From NCBI GenBank assembly GCA_024195265.1, contig JAJLRJ010000013.1, positions 15,949,162 to 16,013,161 of the forward strand: a stretch of 64,000 nt of DNA, written 5' to 3'. This document shows, piece after piece, positions 1 to 12,073 of the stretch. Each line of letters opens with the position of its first letter. The first letter of the stretch is position 1. The position numbers were made by a program, and so were the translations under genes. Source of the stretch: Dendrophyllia cribrosa. Its lineage: Eukaryota; Cnidaria; Anthozoa; Scleractinia; Dendrophylliidae. The notes under the pieces are model-generated. The model saw only the letters and a list, made by a program, of their open reading frames with translations, made no database searches and was not told the DNA's origin.

Positions 1-81
1 ACATTGCCACGAATATTGTAAAGTGCTTATGATATTTTACACTCCATTGTTATGCAAACATTTTCTATTGTTTCTGAAAAC

Positions 82-268
82 CGACGTGGATAAGGTTATG
101 TAACACACTGTTAATGAACAAGCTTTTTCTTTTTTAAACAACACCAACGTGGATTTGGTTATGTAACACACTGTTAATGATCAAGCTTTTGTTTTTTTAA
201 ACAACACCAACGTGGATAAGGTTATGTAACACTCTGTTCCTGAATAACCTTTTCTTTTTTAAACAATA
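82..268. repeat. Three tandem copies of a 62-63 bp unit
   Basis: Copies begin at 82, 145 and 207, each starting with a form of CAACGTGGAT followed by GGTTATGTAACAC, a T-rich run and AAACAA. The array ends just before the Crypton/ZMYM-like reading frame. Function unknown. Confidence 0.85.
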
Positions 269-348
269 GTGTTTTGTGGGCGAAAAATCGAGACAAATTT
301 GAATATTCACTTCGGTATAGCTGCTCAGCCAGAGGAGTCGTAACAAGC

Positions 349-807
349 ATGGCTCGTCAGTTTAGGAAACCAAAAAGTCCTAAAGAGGAGGAATCTTGGT
401 TGAAAGAAACTGTTCCTCGTAATCCTAGGAACAGCACTAAATGGAGTGTTAAAATATTTGAAGAGTGGCAGAATACTCGTAAAAATAAAGTAGCCAAAAA
501 CGAGTCGGTTGGATTTCCCTGTAATCTGGAAGAGATCCAAGATGTAACGGTTCCAATCACTGAACTGTCACCTGCATCTCTGAACTTTTGGCTGACCAAA
601 TTCGTTGGCGAAGTTGTGAAAAAGACTGGTGGTCGGTATCCTCCAAAGACACTTTACCAAATAGTTTGCGGCCTCAATAGGCATATATTGAATATCAACG
701 CGGAAAGAGGAGTGAATGTACTGAGCAATAGTGAACAACTATTAATTTCAATTTCAAGTAAAGTAAGATACATTTGTAACAATAAAGCAGTTCAGTCAAA
801 AAATTAA
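349..807 (+). CDS. Crypton/ZMYM/QRICH1-like domain fragment
   Basis: An open frame of 153 codons from the first in-frame ATG at 349 to TAA at 805-807. The frame is open upstream to at least 274, so an upstream exon could feed it. The middle and end (about residues 30-140) resemble the segment before the DUF3504 / tyrosine-recombinase-derived domain of ZMYM2-4, QRICH1 and KIAA1958, proteins considered to descend from Crypton transposons. Hallmarks are a Lys/Trp stretch near WSVKIFEEWQ, then LNFWLTKF and YPPKTLYQIVCGL. The DUF3504 and recombinase parts are missing, so this is a truncated copy or one exon. It sits between a tandem repeat and a palindromic array, which suggests mobile-element debris. 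The family call is from memory of the motif pattern. Confidence 0.5.
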   Translation: MARQFRKPKSPKEEESWLKETVPRNPRNSTKWSVKIFEEWQNTRKNKVAKNESVGFPCNLEEIQDVTVPITELSPASLNFWLTKFVGEVVKKTGGRYPPKTLYQIVCGLNRHILNINAERGVNVLSNSEQLLISISSKVRYICNNKAVQSKN

Positions 808-855
808 ATGTGGATTTTAATTGCGAGCTGTTCTGCATCGTTCATACAGAAAAAT

Positions 856-961
856 CTATTAATATTCTGTTTATACAGAATACTAATAGATCTATTAGTA
901 TTCTGTATATACAGAATACTAATAGATCTATTAGTATTCTGTATATATACAGAATACTAAT
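856..961. repeat. Alternating palindrome array (TAGTATTCTG units)
   Basis: TAGTATTCTG and its reverse complement CAGAATACTA alternate, joined by TATATA or AGATCT centres. Each unit can fold on itself or pair with its neighbours. No gene is visible. Confidence 0.85.
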
Positions 962-3386
962 TAAGGTCATTATTTATTGTATTAATTCATCAACCCCAAC
1001 ATTTCCCTGCTGACTATTCAAACCCTCCCCGTGCTTTCAACTACTTGGGATTATTATCGGGTATACAAGTATGTTCACGTGAACTTAATGCTGCGCAGAG
1101 ATTGGACAGAAACCTTATGAATTATTAATGAATATTATAAGGTAATAAAAAGAATTGAATGGTAATAAAATGATTTGTCGAATTTTTTACGACATCTAAA
1201 TTCGAACGTCCGAATCAGTTTTAAAAAGCTGTAACTCAAAGTGATTATTGTATTTTGCTAATTTGATTTGTTCTCGGGTTTCCAGACACGAAGCGCTAAA
1301 AAAACGTGTCGGCGATTTGCCATATTCAATTGCAGTGAAAAGTTACAGAATATTTTCGAAAAGGGGAGAAAAAAAATTGGAGTGATCGCACGGAAATGGT
1401 TCTTGACGAAAAAGTTTTCGGAAATAAGAAATTCGCCGACACATTTTTGTTGATTATATGTTAGCCTAGCTTCTGTCCAAATTTGAGGAAAATCGAACAA
1501 ATTTCCTATGAGTTGTAGCTCTTTAAAGTGTCCCTTACAAGCGAAAAATTAACTTTGAGAAAACAGCGCTTAGAAAAATATATCGCTTCATAAACAAACT
1601 CCGCCCGCAAAGATTACACCGTCATTTCTCCGTCAATTTTCACTATTTTTCGATAATATTTTTTTTTTGGATGAAAGTTCATTCTGTAAACTTTATTTTG
1701 ACGCCCAAAAAAAATTTCAATAAAATGGTCGATCTGAAGGTACACGGTAACCTTAACGTATTATTATTGTCTTTACTTAGGCCCATTATACGCAGTTTCA
1801 ACATTTGATCGGCAACATCCATTCAACACAAGGTTTGTAGAGCAAATGTTGATAAAATGTTGAAAAAATGTTGAAACCGAAATTGATGTTATGGTTGAGA
1901 CTGTTTTAATGGTCAGCTTCAACATCCAGCCACCATTTTTAAGAACTAAGAACAAGAACGTGTGACAAGTATTTAAACGGATTCAACACGATCAAATATT
2001 TTTGAAAACAAAGAAAATGTTGAAACGACGTTTAACATTCGCCGGATGTCAAACGTTGTTCAAATGTTTCAACATTTTCAACATTGTTTTCAATGCTGTC
2101 GACATTTTCAACATTGTGGAACCAAATGTTGGCCTTTTCTTGTTACTTGCTTAATTTCGACTAGAACAAACAGTAGCATCCTCTTACCTGTTGTCCCGTA
2201 CATCTGGCTCATTTTTATTGGCCGGTTTATGGACCGCCGTAAGGCAGTATTCTCTGGTCCTGTATTGACAGTAGACCTCCGTTGCATTGAGCATTCTATT
2301 GTGACCTAAAATAATTAAAATGCATCTGAGCGATTTGGCTGTTAAAGTTTTCTTTTTTTTTTACTTTAGTTTGCATTAGCTATGTTCCAGTTTAATTTGT
2401 TCAAACTGCAATCTTAGCTCCACATCGGTGATTTCCCTTACGGTCTGATTGTTTCATTGCTTTGTTTAATTTTGTTGTGGTTGTCAAGATTTAACTTATG
2501 TTATTTCTAACACACTCATTTGTAAACCACTCATAACTTGAAAAATAAACTATACGAAAGGTCTGAATAAATGTGTTGTGGCCTTAACAAAGTTTTTCGC
2601 AGAGCGAAAAAAAGTGAATGGACTGTGCATGCATGACACATGTCATGACTAGTGTGTAAAGGAAAACTGGGGAATAATCATATTGAGTTGGACTGGGCCA
2701 CTGAGGTTGTGACATATTTTGTTACTGGTAATGTTAAGCTGTTGGTCATTTCTCCTACACTTATCACAGATGCAACCAAACAAGACAGTCACACCAGCCT
2801 GGCCCTATCCCGGAACACAAAGTTACTTAAAGAATCATTCCTGTAGCATTTAACCACATTATATAATATTTATGGATAAAGTGGCTACTTTAAAATAATA
2901 AATAAGAAAAATTTGAATTTGAATCGAACCTGGGATTCAAGCGTGAGAGAGGGAACTAACAGTCAGAGGACCGTGTGCACCGTTATCATCAGGTCATGCA
3001 TACGAAGATAACGACTCGCCTGGATATTTACCCATTCTGTAAGTAGGGTGCTCCGCTCACATTCGGATCGTGTAGGAGCTATGCTTAATAGAAAGATGTA
3101 AAATGAATGAATACCTTTGGTGAGTCCAAGTTTGAATGTAAAGTGCTTCTTCGCAGCTTATCCGACGTCCTTGTACGGCTTATTGAGTCAGACTTACTCC
3201 ACCACGGTCGAGCGGCACCGTAGGCCATCGCTCGTGTTTGGCAGCGGAGTAACCGCAAATACTCTGCGCGCACCTGTAAAAGTAATTCAAATGGACTGAC
3301 TTCAAATAAATGTGGCTTCTAAACATATCTGAATTTCGTAACTGTTCATCAGTAGGATGCCTAAAAGGTTGTTGCCTAAGGTTGTT
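962..3386. other. Gene-free stretch with unclassified repeats
   Basis: No convincing coding sequence is seen. At 1775-2145 the octamer CAACATTT and its complement AAATGTTG recur many times in both orientations, as in a decayed palindromic element. The 1258-1740 part is AT-rich and looks like interspersed repeat, without recognised ends. Confidence 0.5.
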
Positions 3387-3530
3387 GTTTACATAACACA
3401 TATATGTGAAAAGACGTTCATGTATAAACACTGAAGTGTGTCTGCAGATGACGTGTTTACATAACACATATATGTGAAAAGACGTTCATGTCATTTGTAT
3501 AAACACTGAAGTGTGTCTGCAGATGACGTC
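3387..3530. repeat. Direct tandem duplication, period about 67 bp
   Basis: The segment from GTTTACATAACACATATATG to TCTGCAGATGACGT occurs twice back to back, starting at 3387 and 3454. The second copy has an extra short TCATTTG insertion. Confidence 0.85.
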
Positions 3531-3939
3531 ACAAAATTACAGGCAGCCATGTTGGAGGACTGACGTAATCAAAATGGTGACTGAAACAACAGAAATCGAG
3601 CCTCTGAAGCTGTCAAATAATGGCTTAAATCTTGACGGCAAGGTAAAATGTAGATATATTGAAAAAAGGTCTGGAATCGGCATCGATCCGCTTCTCATCC
3701 CTGCCAAAAAGTTTAGTGAGGAAATCCTTCCACCCGTCCAATCGATGGACTTTGTCGCGCTCTCGGGGACTTCGCATTCGACTTGCGGCAAGTCTATAGT
3801 TGCACTAAACTCACGTATATCGGACCAAGGCAATTTTTCTCACAGAAACCACTTAAAGTCGAAACAAAACTTCGGGCAGACAAATTGCAAAGGGAATCAA
3901 GGAACCGACAAATTGGTGGCGTTAAATTGTATAGTATAA
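3523..3939 (+). pseudogene. Fragment of a dispersed cnidarian gene family (SWIM/YqaJ type)
   Basis: An open frame from ATG 3523 (another ATG at 3574). The stretch RYIEKRSGIGIDPLLIPAKK followed by LPPVQSMDFV resembles the N-terminal region of a large multicopy cnidarian family whose members carry SWIM zinc-finger and YqaJ-like nuclease domains further on. After that point the resemblance stops and the frame reads unrelated sequence, so this is a short broken fragment or a first exon. The assignment is from recall and tentative. Confidence 0.35.
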
Positions 3940-4238
3940 ACAGACGCGCTACAAGACAGAATACTACCATGTCGGCCTGATTTTTTCAATCCTAGGCATC
4001 GCGACATGAAAAATGATGCCATTTTTAAGAAATTGTTGCACTAAAACCGTCTGGCTGATTTTCAACGCCGTGAAAGTTCAAGTTTCAAAAATATCGGGCT
4101 GGCAAATCGAAGTGATCGAAACAAACGCGGCTCTAAGAATAGAAAGAAAAGGAGTTTCAGTTGGGATTTAAATAAAACAGAACTGACAGAAGAGCACTGT
4201 AAATGACCTACCTTTCCGATTTTAATTCACAACGTTAA

Positions 4239-4694
4239 AGTGCCTATCACCCCTAGAAAGTTATTTTCAGAATCAACTCTATGTACATTGAATAGTTAAA
4301 TGGTAAAATATTTTTTGTTTTGAACGTTGCGTTTGTGAGTTATGAGAGATTTGAATTTACAAAATGCTAATTAGATGACGTCAACCCGGAAATTTGCCAT
4401 TATTTCTACGCCAATTTACAATACCCAGTTTACAGCTTGAGGTTAATTAATTTGATAAATACTAAAAATAAACTGTGTATAGTCAATTGATTCGTAAAAA
4501 ATATTACTTGGAGGCAAAAACAAGTAGTTGTATAATAAATGATTCCCGGGTTTACGTCATCTAATTAGCATTTTGTAAATTCAAATCTCTGTAACTCACT
4601 AACACGACATTCAAAACAAGAAACATTTTACCATTCAACTATTCAATGTACATAATGTTGATTCTGAAACAACTATCTAGGGGTGATAGGCACT
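4239..4694. mobile_element. Palindromic non-autonomous DNA transposon, TTAA-flanked
   Basis: The ends are AGTGCCTATCACCCCTAG and its exact complement CTAGGGGTGATAGGCACT, flanked by TTAA at 4235-4238 and 4695-4698. About 160 bp of each side pair as inverted arms. No coding sequence. TTAA target duplication is known for piggyBac and Kolobok elements. The first nine bases match those of the element at 48391. Confidence 0.9.
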
Positions 4695-4842
4695 TTAAGG
4701 AAAATGCGAGTTATTTTTTTAAAAACACTTGCACTCCCCGCTCTACGGAAGGTAAACAGAGACAAAACCCATCAAAGTGGTCCACCAACGTGGCGGACGG
4801 TAATTCAAGGTTCACGTGATCGCACACACACTATAATAGGAC

Positions 4843-4977
4843 AATCACATGACTTTTGGAGGGCATATAGTTTATTTGTGGCCCGAGTAGCATCATTTGC
4901 GCCCGAGCGGAGCGAGGGTGCAAATGATGCCACGAGGGACACAAATAAACTATATGCCCGACAAAAGTCATGTGATT
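4843..4977. repeat. Long hairpin with a GAGCGGAGCGAG loop
   Basis: AATCACATGACTTTTG through CATCATTTGCGCCC pairs with a near-perfect complement ending CAAAAGTCATGTGATT. The GC-rich centre is CCCGAGCGGAGCGAGGG. It is a compact fold-back element of a type common in marine invertebrate DNA. Confidence 0.85.
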
Positions 4978-7737
4978 ATCATTATTATCAATACACAAGG
5001 CCAAATCGTACAATTTCATTTAATAAGAAAAAAATGTTTAACAGAAACAGGGCCGTAAATGCGTTTGCAGCCCGTCAAATTCAATATCGCCCGCCACTCA
5101 CGCGTGTTTTCTCGAAGGCAGTTTCTTATTTGGCCGCGTATATTGATAATAATACTTCTTATGATTATTAAGAGCGGATTTCTGTAAATATCGAGAATCC
5201 GACGACACTGGCAAAATTTCGAATTTCTTTTTATTTTACCAAAAGAACCTATTTAGTGACCTATTTTCGAAAATGGGTTTAAAAGGTTCGATTTCATTTT
5301 ACTTTTTTCAAAATTTCGATAAGTCGAAAATTAGCCTTTTGAGTCCGCGGGTGCTTTCATGGACCATTGAATTTTGGCTATTTTGGACCATTTTCAAAAC
5401 GCTCCTGTTATCGCAACATTCGGTGTCCTACAATGCCTTTCACACAGTGAATAAAACGTCTTTTTAGCTTTCTTTTGCAATAAAATTTTGTCGGAAATGT
5501 TAACTTTAAAAATAATTTTGGTCTTGTACAAAACACCTATCTTCGCCATGTAAACAAGAAGGCAAATTTAAGGAAACTTCGAATTAGTAAAATGCAGTCT
5601 GGTACATGAGTTTTAGGCAAAAAAAACAACACTACATTATAGCTGAATCTGTCTTTTATTTATTCTGAAATTATTTTTGGTGGCCCGTGAATACAGCGCT
5701 ACTGAGAGATTTATCCGTGAAGGCTATTTTTAGCTTGACACCAACTTCGCATTCGATTTAATTGAATTTTAAGCGCTGGAATGACGGCGAGCTTAAGAAC
5801 GAAACAGCGAAATTGGCCCTTAAACAGGTCTTTAAAGCTTTGAAAACAACATTTACATGTTTTAAGCTATAATATTCATATGATTTTTATCTAGGACGCA
5901 TTCAGTTAAAATGTAAGCTATAATCATATGTATCATTGTTGCCGACGTATCAAAATACGGCATAAGTCTTTGAACAGTTCAAGGAATGTTTAATTTAGCT
6001 TGTCTCGCCTTTTCCTTGTTGTAAGCAGCAGAAATACAAGGATTCTTACATAGATATCTCACAAAACCATGGCTTGCTTGACATTACAGCATTTGATATT
6101 CGCAAAATGTTGTTACAGACGTTTCGTTATTTACACACAGTGTACTCACATGAAAATATCCGATGACTTCCAATCCAAATGTCGCAGACATAAATGTACG
6201 AGAAAACATTAAGGACAGAAAAATATAGTCACATCTTGCCGTCCATTTAGTTGTATTAAGCGATACAAAAGAAACCATCACTCGTAAATAACAAGAGGTC
6301 AGTGAAAGGCCATAAAATAATTGGTTGCGTGACCTAGTCACGTTCACATGCACTCCCAGTGGACCGGGGAGAGATTATTTATTAAACGAAAAAAGCCAAT
6401 GATGCGAGATTTGGGAAGGCTTAATTGTATTTGACTCCCACATCCCCTGAATCAAACGAAAATAAAGGCCGAAAACTGAAAGAACTGATTCAATACTACA
6501 AACTTGTCATATTTCCCGTGGGTACCCCTGTCCGTCTCTACCATTGCCATGCTAGATGCGTACTTTATGACAGCATACCGGTTATACCGGGTTTTCAGTT
6601 AGCTTTCAAGGGGGGAGGGTGTATTATATCCGGGGGGGGCTTATATGCGGCATAAAAAACGTTTCAGAATGAGATAATATGAAAAAAGCTGAGACACACA
6701 GCATTATCAGACTTATCAAAATACGTTTTTTCACTTCATTTCAATATTGCTCTGCACTATACATAGGCTTAGACACAAGTTTCTCGAAAATTCCTTAAAA
6801 GTTGCCCCAAATTTATAAAAAAAAGTTGCTCAAAAGTTGCCAATTTTCCAAAAAGTTGCCGAAAAGTTGCCCCAATTTTGCCCTCTTTTTTTCACCACGA
6901 AGTTACTGGCGCGGAAAAAATAATGTGGAATTGCTTTTATTTGTGATTCATTTCTTCAGATATAGATACTTTTCTTAATAAAAACCGGCGTATAACCGGC
7001 ATTTCTGAAATTGCGACGTTAGCGTTAAGAGTTGTTTTACCAGAAAAATGTCCCTGATTTGTGATTTGTGGAAGGCGCTGGAATTGCCAAATACTGTGAG
7101 CTGGATGCCCGACGTTAGCCAAACAAAAATAATATTCCGGTTATAAGCCCCCTCTGGATATTAGCCCGCCACTTTTTTTCTTTATTTCCTTGATGTAAAC
7201 ATTTTAACAGAACACTAAACCATTTCAAATAAAAAGTTAGAAAGGTATACGGTATGTATAGTGCAGAGCAACATTGAAATGAAGTGAAAAACGTATTTTT
7301 ATAAGTCTAATAATGCTGTGTGTTAGTCCGCTCAGCTTATTTCATATTATCGCATTCCGAAACGCTTTTTTATGCCGCTTACAAGCCCCCCGAATATAAT
7401 ACACCCTTCCCCCTTGAAAGCTAACTGAAAATCCCTTAGGTATAACCGGTATGCTGTTAGAAAGTACGCATCTACCCACGGGAAAAATGACAAGTTTGTA
7501 GTATTGAATCAGTTCTTTCAGTTTAGGCCTTTATTTTCCGTTTGGTTCAGGGGATGTGGGAGTTAAATACAATTAAGCCTTCCCAAGTCCCGCATCATTG
7601 GCTTTTTTCGTTTAATAAATAATCTCTCCCCGGTCCACTGGGAGTGCATGTGAACGTGACTAGGTCACGCAACCAATTATTTTATGGCCTTTCACTGACC
7701 TCTTGTTATTTACGAGTGATGGTTTCTTTTCGCTTAA

Positions 7738-9738
7738 AGGAGAAGTTCACTCCAGAAGGCACTCTTTTTTTCTTTCCACTAATAAAAAGTACATATAGAG
7801 ATAGGATGCTGACCAAAGTTTCAGCTTCTAAAGAGCTTCCAATCCCAATTAAATCCTTGTACAAAGTAGCCCAAAAATCGTTTTGAATGCCGCCATTTTT
7901 TAACCATATTTAGCAGCCTGGCCTTGAAATGTGACGTCATTCCGTCCAACTTGAAGTGACTCGTTTTGTTTACTATACTGAAATCATGGATTAAGAGGGT
8001 TATCAAGGGTCCTGGCCGCATTTCACGAAATTCACCGGAATTTTTCTTCCCTTTAATAATTTATGTTTCAGCCCAAAGTTTCTCTTTTCTCGAAACAGAA
8101 TGAGTTATTTTATATCGACCGGATTTTTTTTTACCACATCACAGCACCGAACCGGCAACCCGGTTTTTAAGAAAATAATTCTTTACTCCTTAACAAAACA
8201 AAGGAAAACTTTTGAGATGGGAAAGAAAAAGGTAAATAAATTCAATCAAACTTAATCTAGCTTTCAACGACGTTTGTAGCGATTATATGAAAGTTTTCTG
8301 AACAGAGGCGCAAGTAGGTAAAGACTGAAATTGTATCGTTCGAGTCATGAATTTTATTTGGGTTCGGGGATTTTTTTTTATATACGGTCGGATTTGTGGG
8401 AGTAAGTTGACTGTAAATTAAACTGAACAACAATTTGTAATCAATTTTTTTTGTATAAGTACAATGCCTTCCCAGCCGGTTGTCAAATGTACATAGTTTA
8501 TTCGAACTGTTTGGAATTTCAGTGTTTTCCTGTTTCGCTTCCCAGTGTTTTTGTTGTAACGTAAATAACAGGAATCACAACGTTCAGCAGTGACTTAGTT
8601 TGAAAGAAAACTCCACTAGCAAACTGAACATCGAAATATATTTCTTCCAATAATATCCGTTTCACATCAGTCTCAATGAAGTAGTCTTTGTGGTTATTAT
8701 TTTCAGTGCGTGTTAAAATATTTTGACCTTGTCCAATTCTATGCCTTTATGCAAATTTTTGCGTTGAAACGCGACACGCACGCTGCTATGCAGTTTTTTT
8801 TAGCTATTTCTGTCAAATGATAAATTTGGTAATACATGCTCACATTTAGCTTATTCCCGTTTGCGAAATATATTACGAGAATCAAAAGACTTCCATCATC
8901 ACCTTATCGACGAAATTTGCTTTAGAATCGTTATCAATCCTTATTAATTCAATAACAGGAATCGGAATAAAATAAAAACGTCGGAAAGCGTTGGCGATGC
9001 ATGCTAATTTCAGAAAAAAAAACATTTAAAAGCTTGCGAAAGAAGAAATTGATATGAAACATCTCTCACCTCATTCTGTACCGAAGACCTAAACAAATCG
9101 ATCTGTGTATAAAAAAACGCCGAAGCAAAATAAATATAAAATTATTCGGCTTGAGAAACTATTTCAGTCCTTTCCAGTTTGTGCCGGTGTTAAATCTCAC
9201 ATCTCTTCAAAGCCCCTTATAAGCCGGATACATTTCTATTGAATTTACCTTTTCCTTTCCCATCTCTAATGTTTTCTTCTTCTTCTGTGTGTCTGCGATA
9301 GCGCGAAGAATTATTGTCTGATAAAGATCATGTACGATTCTGCGATTGTTAAAAAAACTCGGACCCGTATAAAATCTCAGGAAGATAACTCATACTCTCG
9401 AGAAAAAAAACTTTGGGCCTTAACGGGCAGAAAAATTCTGGTGAATTTCGAGAAATGCGGCCGGGACGCTTGATAACCCTCTTAATCCATGATTTCAGTA
9501 TAGTAAACAAAACGAGTCACTTCAAGTTGGACGGAATGACGTCACATTTCAAGGCCAGGCTGCTAAATATGGTTAAAAAATGGCGGCGTTCAAAATGATT
9601 TTTGGGCTACTTTGTACAAGGATTTAATTGGGATTGGAAGCTCTTTAGAAGCTGAAACTTTGGTCAGCATCTTATCTCTATATGTACTTTTTATTAGTGG
9701 AAAGAAAAAAACGGTGCCTTCTGAAGTGAACTTCTCCT
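7738..9738. mobile_element. Nested TTAA-flanked element with 330 bp inverted repeats
   Basis: Ends AGGAGAAGTTCACTCCAGAA and its near complement, flanked by TTAA at 7734-7737 and 9739-9742. Terminal inverted repeats extend about 330 bp (7738-8060 against 9410-9738). The central 1.3 kb is AT-rich with no recognisable transposase. The matching spot in the left arm of the outer element (near 6250) has a single TTAA and no insert, which fixes both borders. Confidence 0.93.
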
Positions 9739-9884
9739 TTAATACAACTAAATGGACGGCAAGATGTGACTATATTTTTCTGTCCTTAATGTTTTCTCGT
9801 ACATTTATGTCTGCGACATTTGGATTGGAAGTCATCGGATATTTTTATGTGAGTACACTGTGTGTAAATAACGAAACGTCTGTA

Positions 9885-10899
9885 CAGTATGTTGCCCTAA
9901 TTCCGGACAGTCCTTATTCCGGACACTTTCGGATTAGAGCTTCGTCATTCTCCTCAAATTATAAATAAAATTCGAACAATAATTTCCGATTATTTATTGA
10001 TTACTTTTCTATCGTTCACTCCTTTTATGGCTTTCCTGGCTTAGTCTAAGGCAGGAAATTCAAGATCTTTTCAAGGTAGGTCACACTTTCTTCGTCGTAA
10101 AATTGCATTTTTAGCGCGCATCGAATTACATCGTTTTGTATTTGTAGTGTTTTTTCGCAGAAGACACAAAGTAAATTATTAATTTTGGGAATAATTCAGG
10201 CTAAAAGGACTACGGTTTCTTCCTGTCATGTAATAGCAAGTTAACTGTTTCATATTTTCGAGCGAGACTGCGACAAAAAATTGTTAAATTTTTGTCATGT
10301 GTGCCTAATTCCGGACAAAATATAACTTAACCAGTTATTATTGTATGAAAGGGAGTTTGGAAATTCGAATTTGTTTTTTAATCTATGTTATATATGAAAG
10401 CTTAGCGATAAGTCAAACTTAACTTTCAATAACCATCATTTGAACGGCGGAAAGCGTATTGAAGATATCTATGCAATTTTCTGATTTGTTTGTTACTGTT
10501 TCTACCCAATTTTCTACGCCGTCGAACGTCCTCGTTAAACTGGGGGAAGCAACAATTCAGTTTGAAAAAATTGAATATTTCGCATATATGTATTATCTCA
10601 TGGTATGTATCTTATATATTTTTTCTCATTACGGAGAAGAATAATGCCAAGAAAACGAAGAAAACAATCATATTGCGATCGTCCGGAATTAGGGCAACCT
10701 GTCCGGAATAAGGGCACTCAACTTGACTCGTATTTTCGCATATAACGACGAAAATAAAGCAGTTCAGTCGATGACACTTCAGCACAAGATAACGTATAGT
10801 AGAAGGTATGTGGTGAGAAAGTTTCAGCTCGCTTCTGTTATTACAAGGTAAGAAATGGCGAAAAAAACAAAAAGTGTCCGGAATTAGGGCAACATACTG
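9885..10899. mobile_element. Nested Tc1/mariner- or pogo-like element, TA-flanked
   Basis: Ends CAGTATGTTGCCCTAATTCC and its complement, flanked by TA at 9883-9884 and 10900-10901. The left arm of the outer element (near 6110) shows the uninterrupted site. Terminal CAGT and a TA duplication fit pogo/Tigger-like members of Tc1/mariner. The interior has extra CCGGAATTAGGGC motifs but no transposase. Confidence 0.9.
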
Positions 10900-12031
10900 T
10901 AACAACATTTTGCGAATATCAAATGCTGTAATGTCAAGCGAGCCATGGTTTTTGTGAGATATCTATGTAAGAATCCTTGTATTTCTACTGCTTACAACAA
11001 GGAAAAGGCGAGACAAGCTAACTTAAACATTCCTTGAACTGTTCAAAGACTTACTTATGCCGTATTTTGATACGTCGGCAACGAAGTCGATCAATGATAC
11101 ATATGATTATAGCTTACATTTTAACTGAATGCGTCCTAGATAAAAATCATATGAATATTATAGCTTAAAACATGTAAATGTTGTTTTCAAAGCTTTAAAG
11201 ACCTGTTTAAGGGCCAATTTCGCTGTTTCGTTCTTAAGCTCGCCGTCATTCCAGCGCTTAAAATTCAATTAAATCGAATGCGAAGTTGGTGTCAAGCTAA
11301 AAATAGCCTTCACGGATAAATCTCTCAGTAGCGCTGTATTCACGGGCCACCAAAAATAATTTCAGAATAAATAAAAGACAGATTCAGCTATAATGTAGTG
11401 TTGTTTTTTTTGCCTAAAACTCATGTACCAGACTGCATTTTACTAATTCGAAGTTTCCTTAAATTTGCCTTCTTGTTTACATGGCGAAGATAGGTGTTTT
11501 GTACAAGACCAAAATTATTTTTAAAGTTAACATTTCCGACAAAATTTTATTGCAAAAGAAAGCTAAAAAGACGTTTTATTCACTGTGTGAAAGGCATTGT
11601 AGGACACCGAATGTTGCGATAACAGGAGCGTTTTGAAAATGGTCCAAAATAGCCAAAATTCAATGGTCCATGAAAGCACCCGCGGACTCAAAAGGCTAAT
11701 TTTCGACTTATCGAAATTTTGAAAAAAGTAAAATGAAATCGAACCTTTTAAACCCATTTTCGAAAATAGGTCACTAAATAGGTTCTTTTGGTAAAATAAA
11801 AAGAAATTAGAAATTTTGCCAGTGTCGTCGGATTCTCGATATTTACAGACATCCGTTCTTAAAAAGCTTTTAAAGATAACATATATTATAGAGATACCTA
11901 CAACTACACAAGCTGCTATATTTTTCTAGGCTCGAACAAAATATAAAACGCTTTCGAGGCTAGAACTCAAAACTGATTTAAAACGCACAGAAAAGGCCAA
12001 AAGGCCTGACTAACGTAGGTCAGTGTCTTAC

Positions 12032-12073
12032 CTTTTCATCTCCAATGCAGTGGAACAGAAATATCAGCAATCC
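12032..12073 (-). CDS. aGPCR exon: end of TM7, start of the tail
   Basis: A 14-codon exon between TTTGTCTCGCAG and [22 protein letters not shown] is the standard TM7/helix-8 junction. The donor shows that at least one more coding exon follows; it was not found in the element-filled DNA to the left. Confidence 0.9.

Larger units (their letters stand above)
5172..11858. mobile_element. Giant palindromic TTAA-flanked transposon (outer element)
   Basis: The left end GAGCGGATTTCTGTAAATAT and the right end (complement of GAACGGATGTCTGTAAAT) are flanked by TTAA at 5168-5171 and 11859-11862. The left arm is about 5172-6762. The right arm is about 7257-11858 and is interrupted by two later insertions (7738-9738 and 9885-10899). 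The loop at 6763-7256 has repeated AAAGTTGCC motifs but no gene. Removing the insertions leaves about 3.7 kb, nearly all inverted repeat. Short open frames in the arms mirror each other, as expected of a palindrome, and are not counted as genes. Confidence 0.9.

Noticed and set aside
5273..11757. Identical small proteins at 5273-5467 (+) and 11563-11757 (-), and other mirrored frames
   Set aside because: They are the same sequence seen in both arms of a palindromic transposon, without coding motifs.
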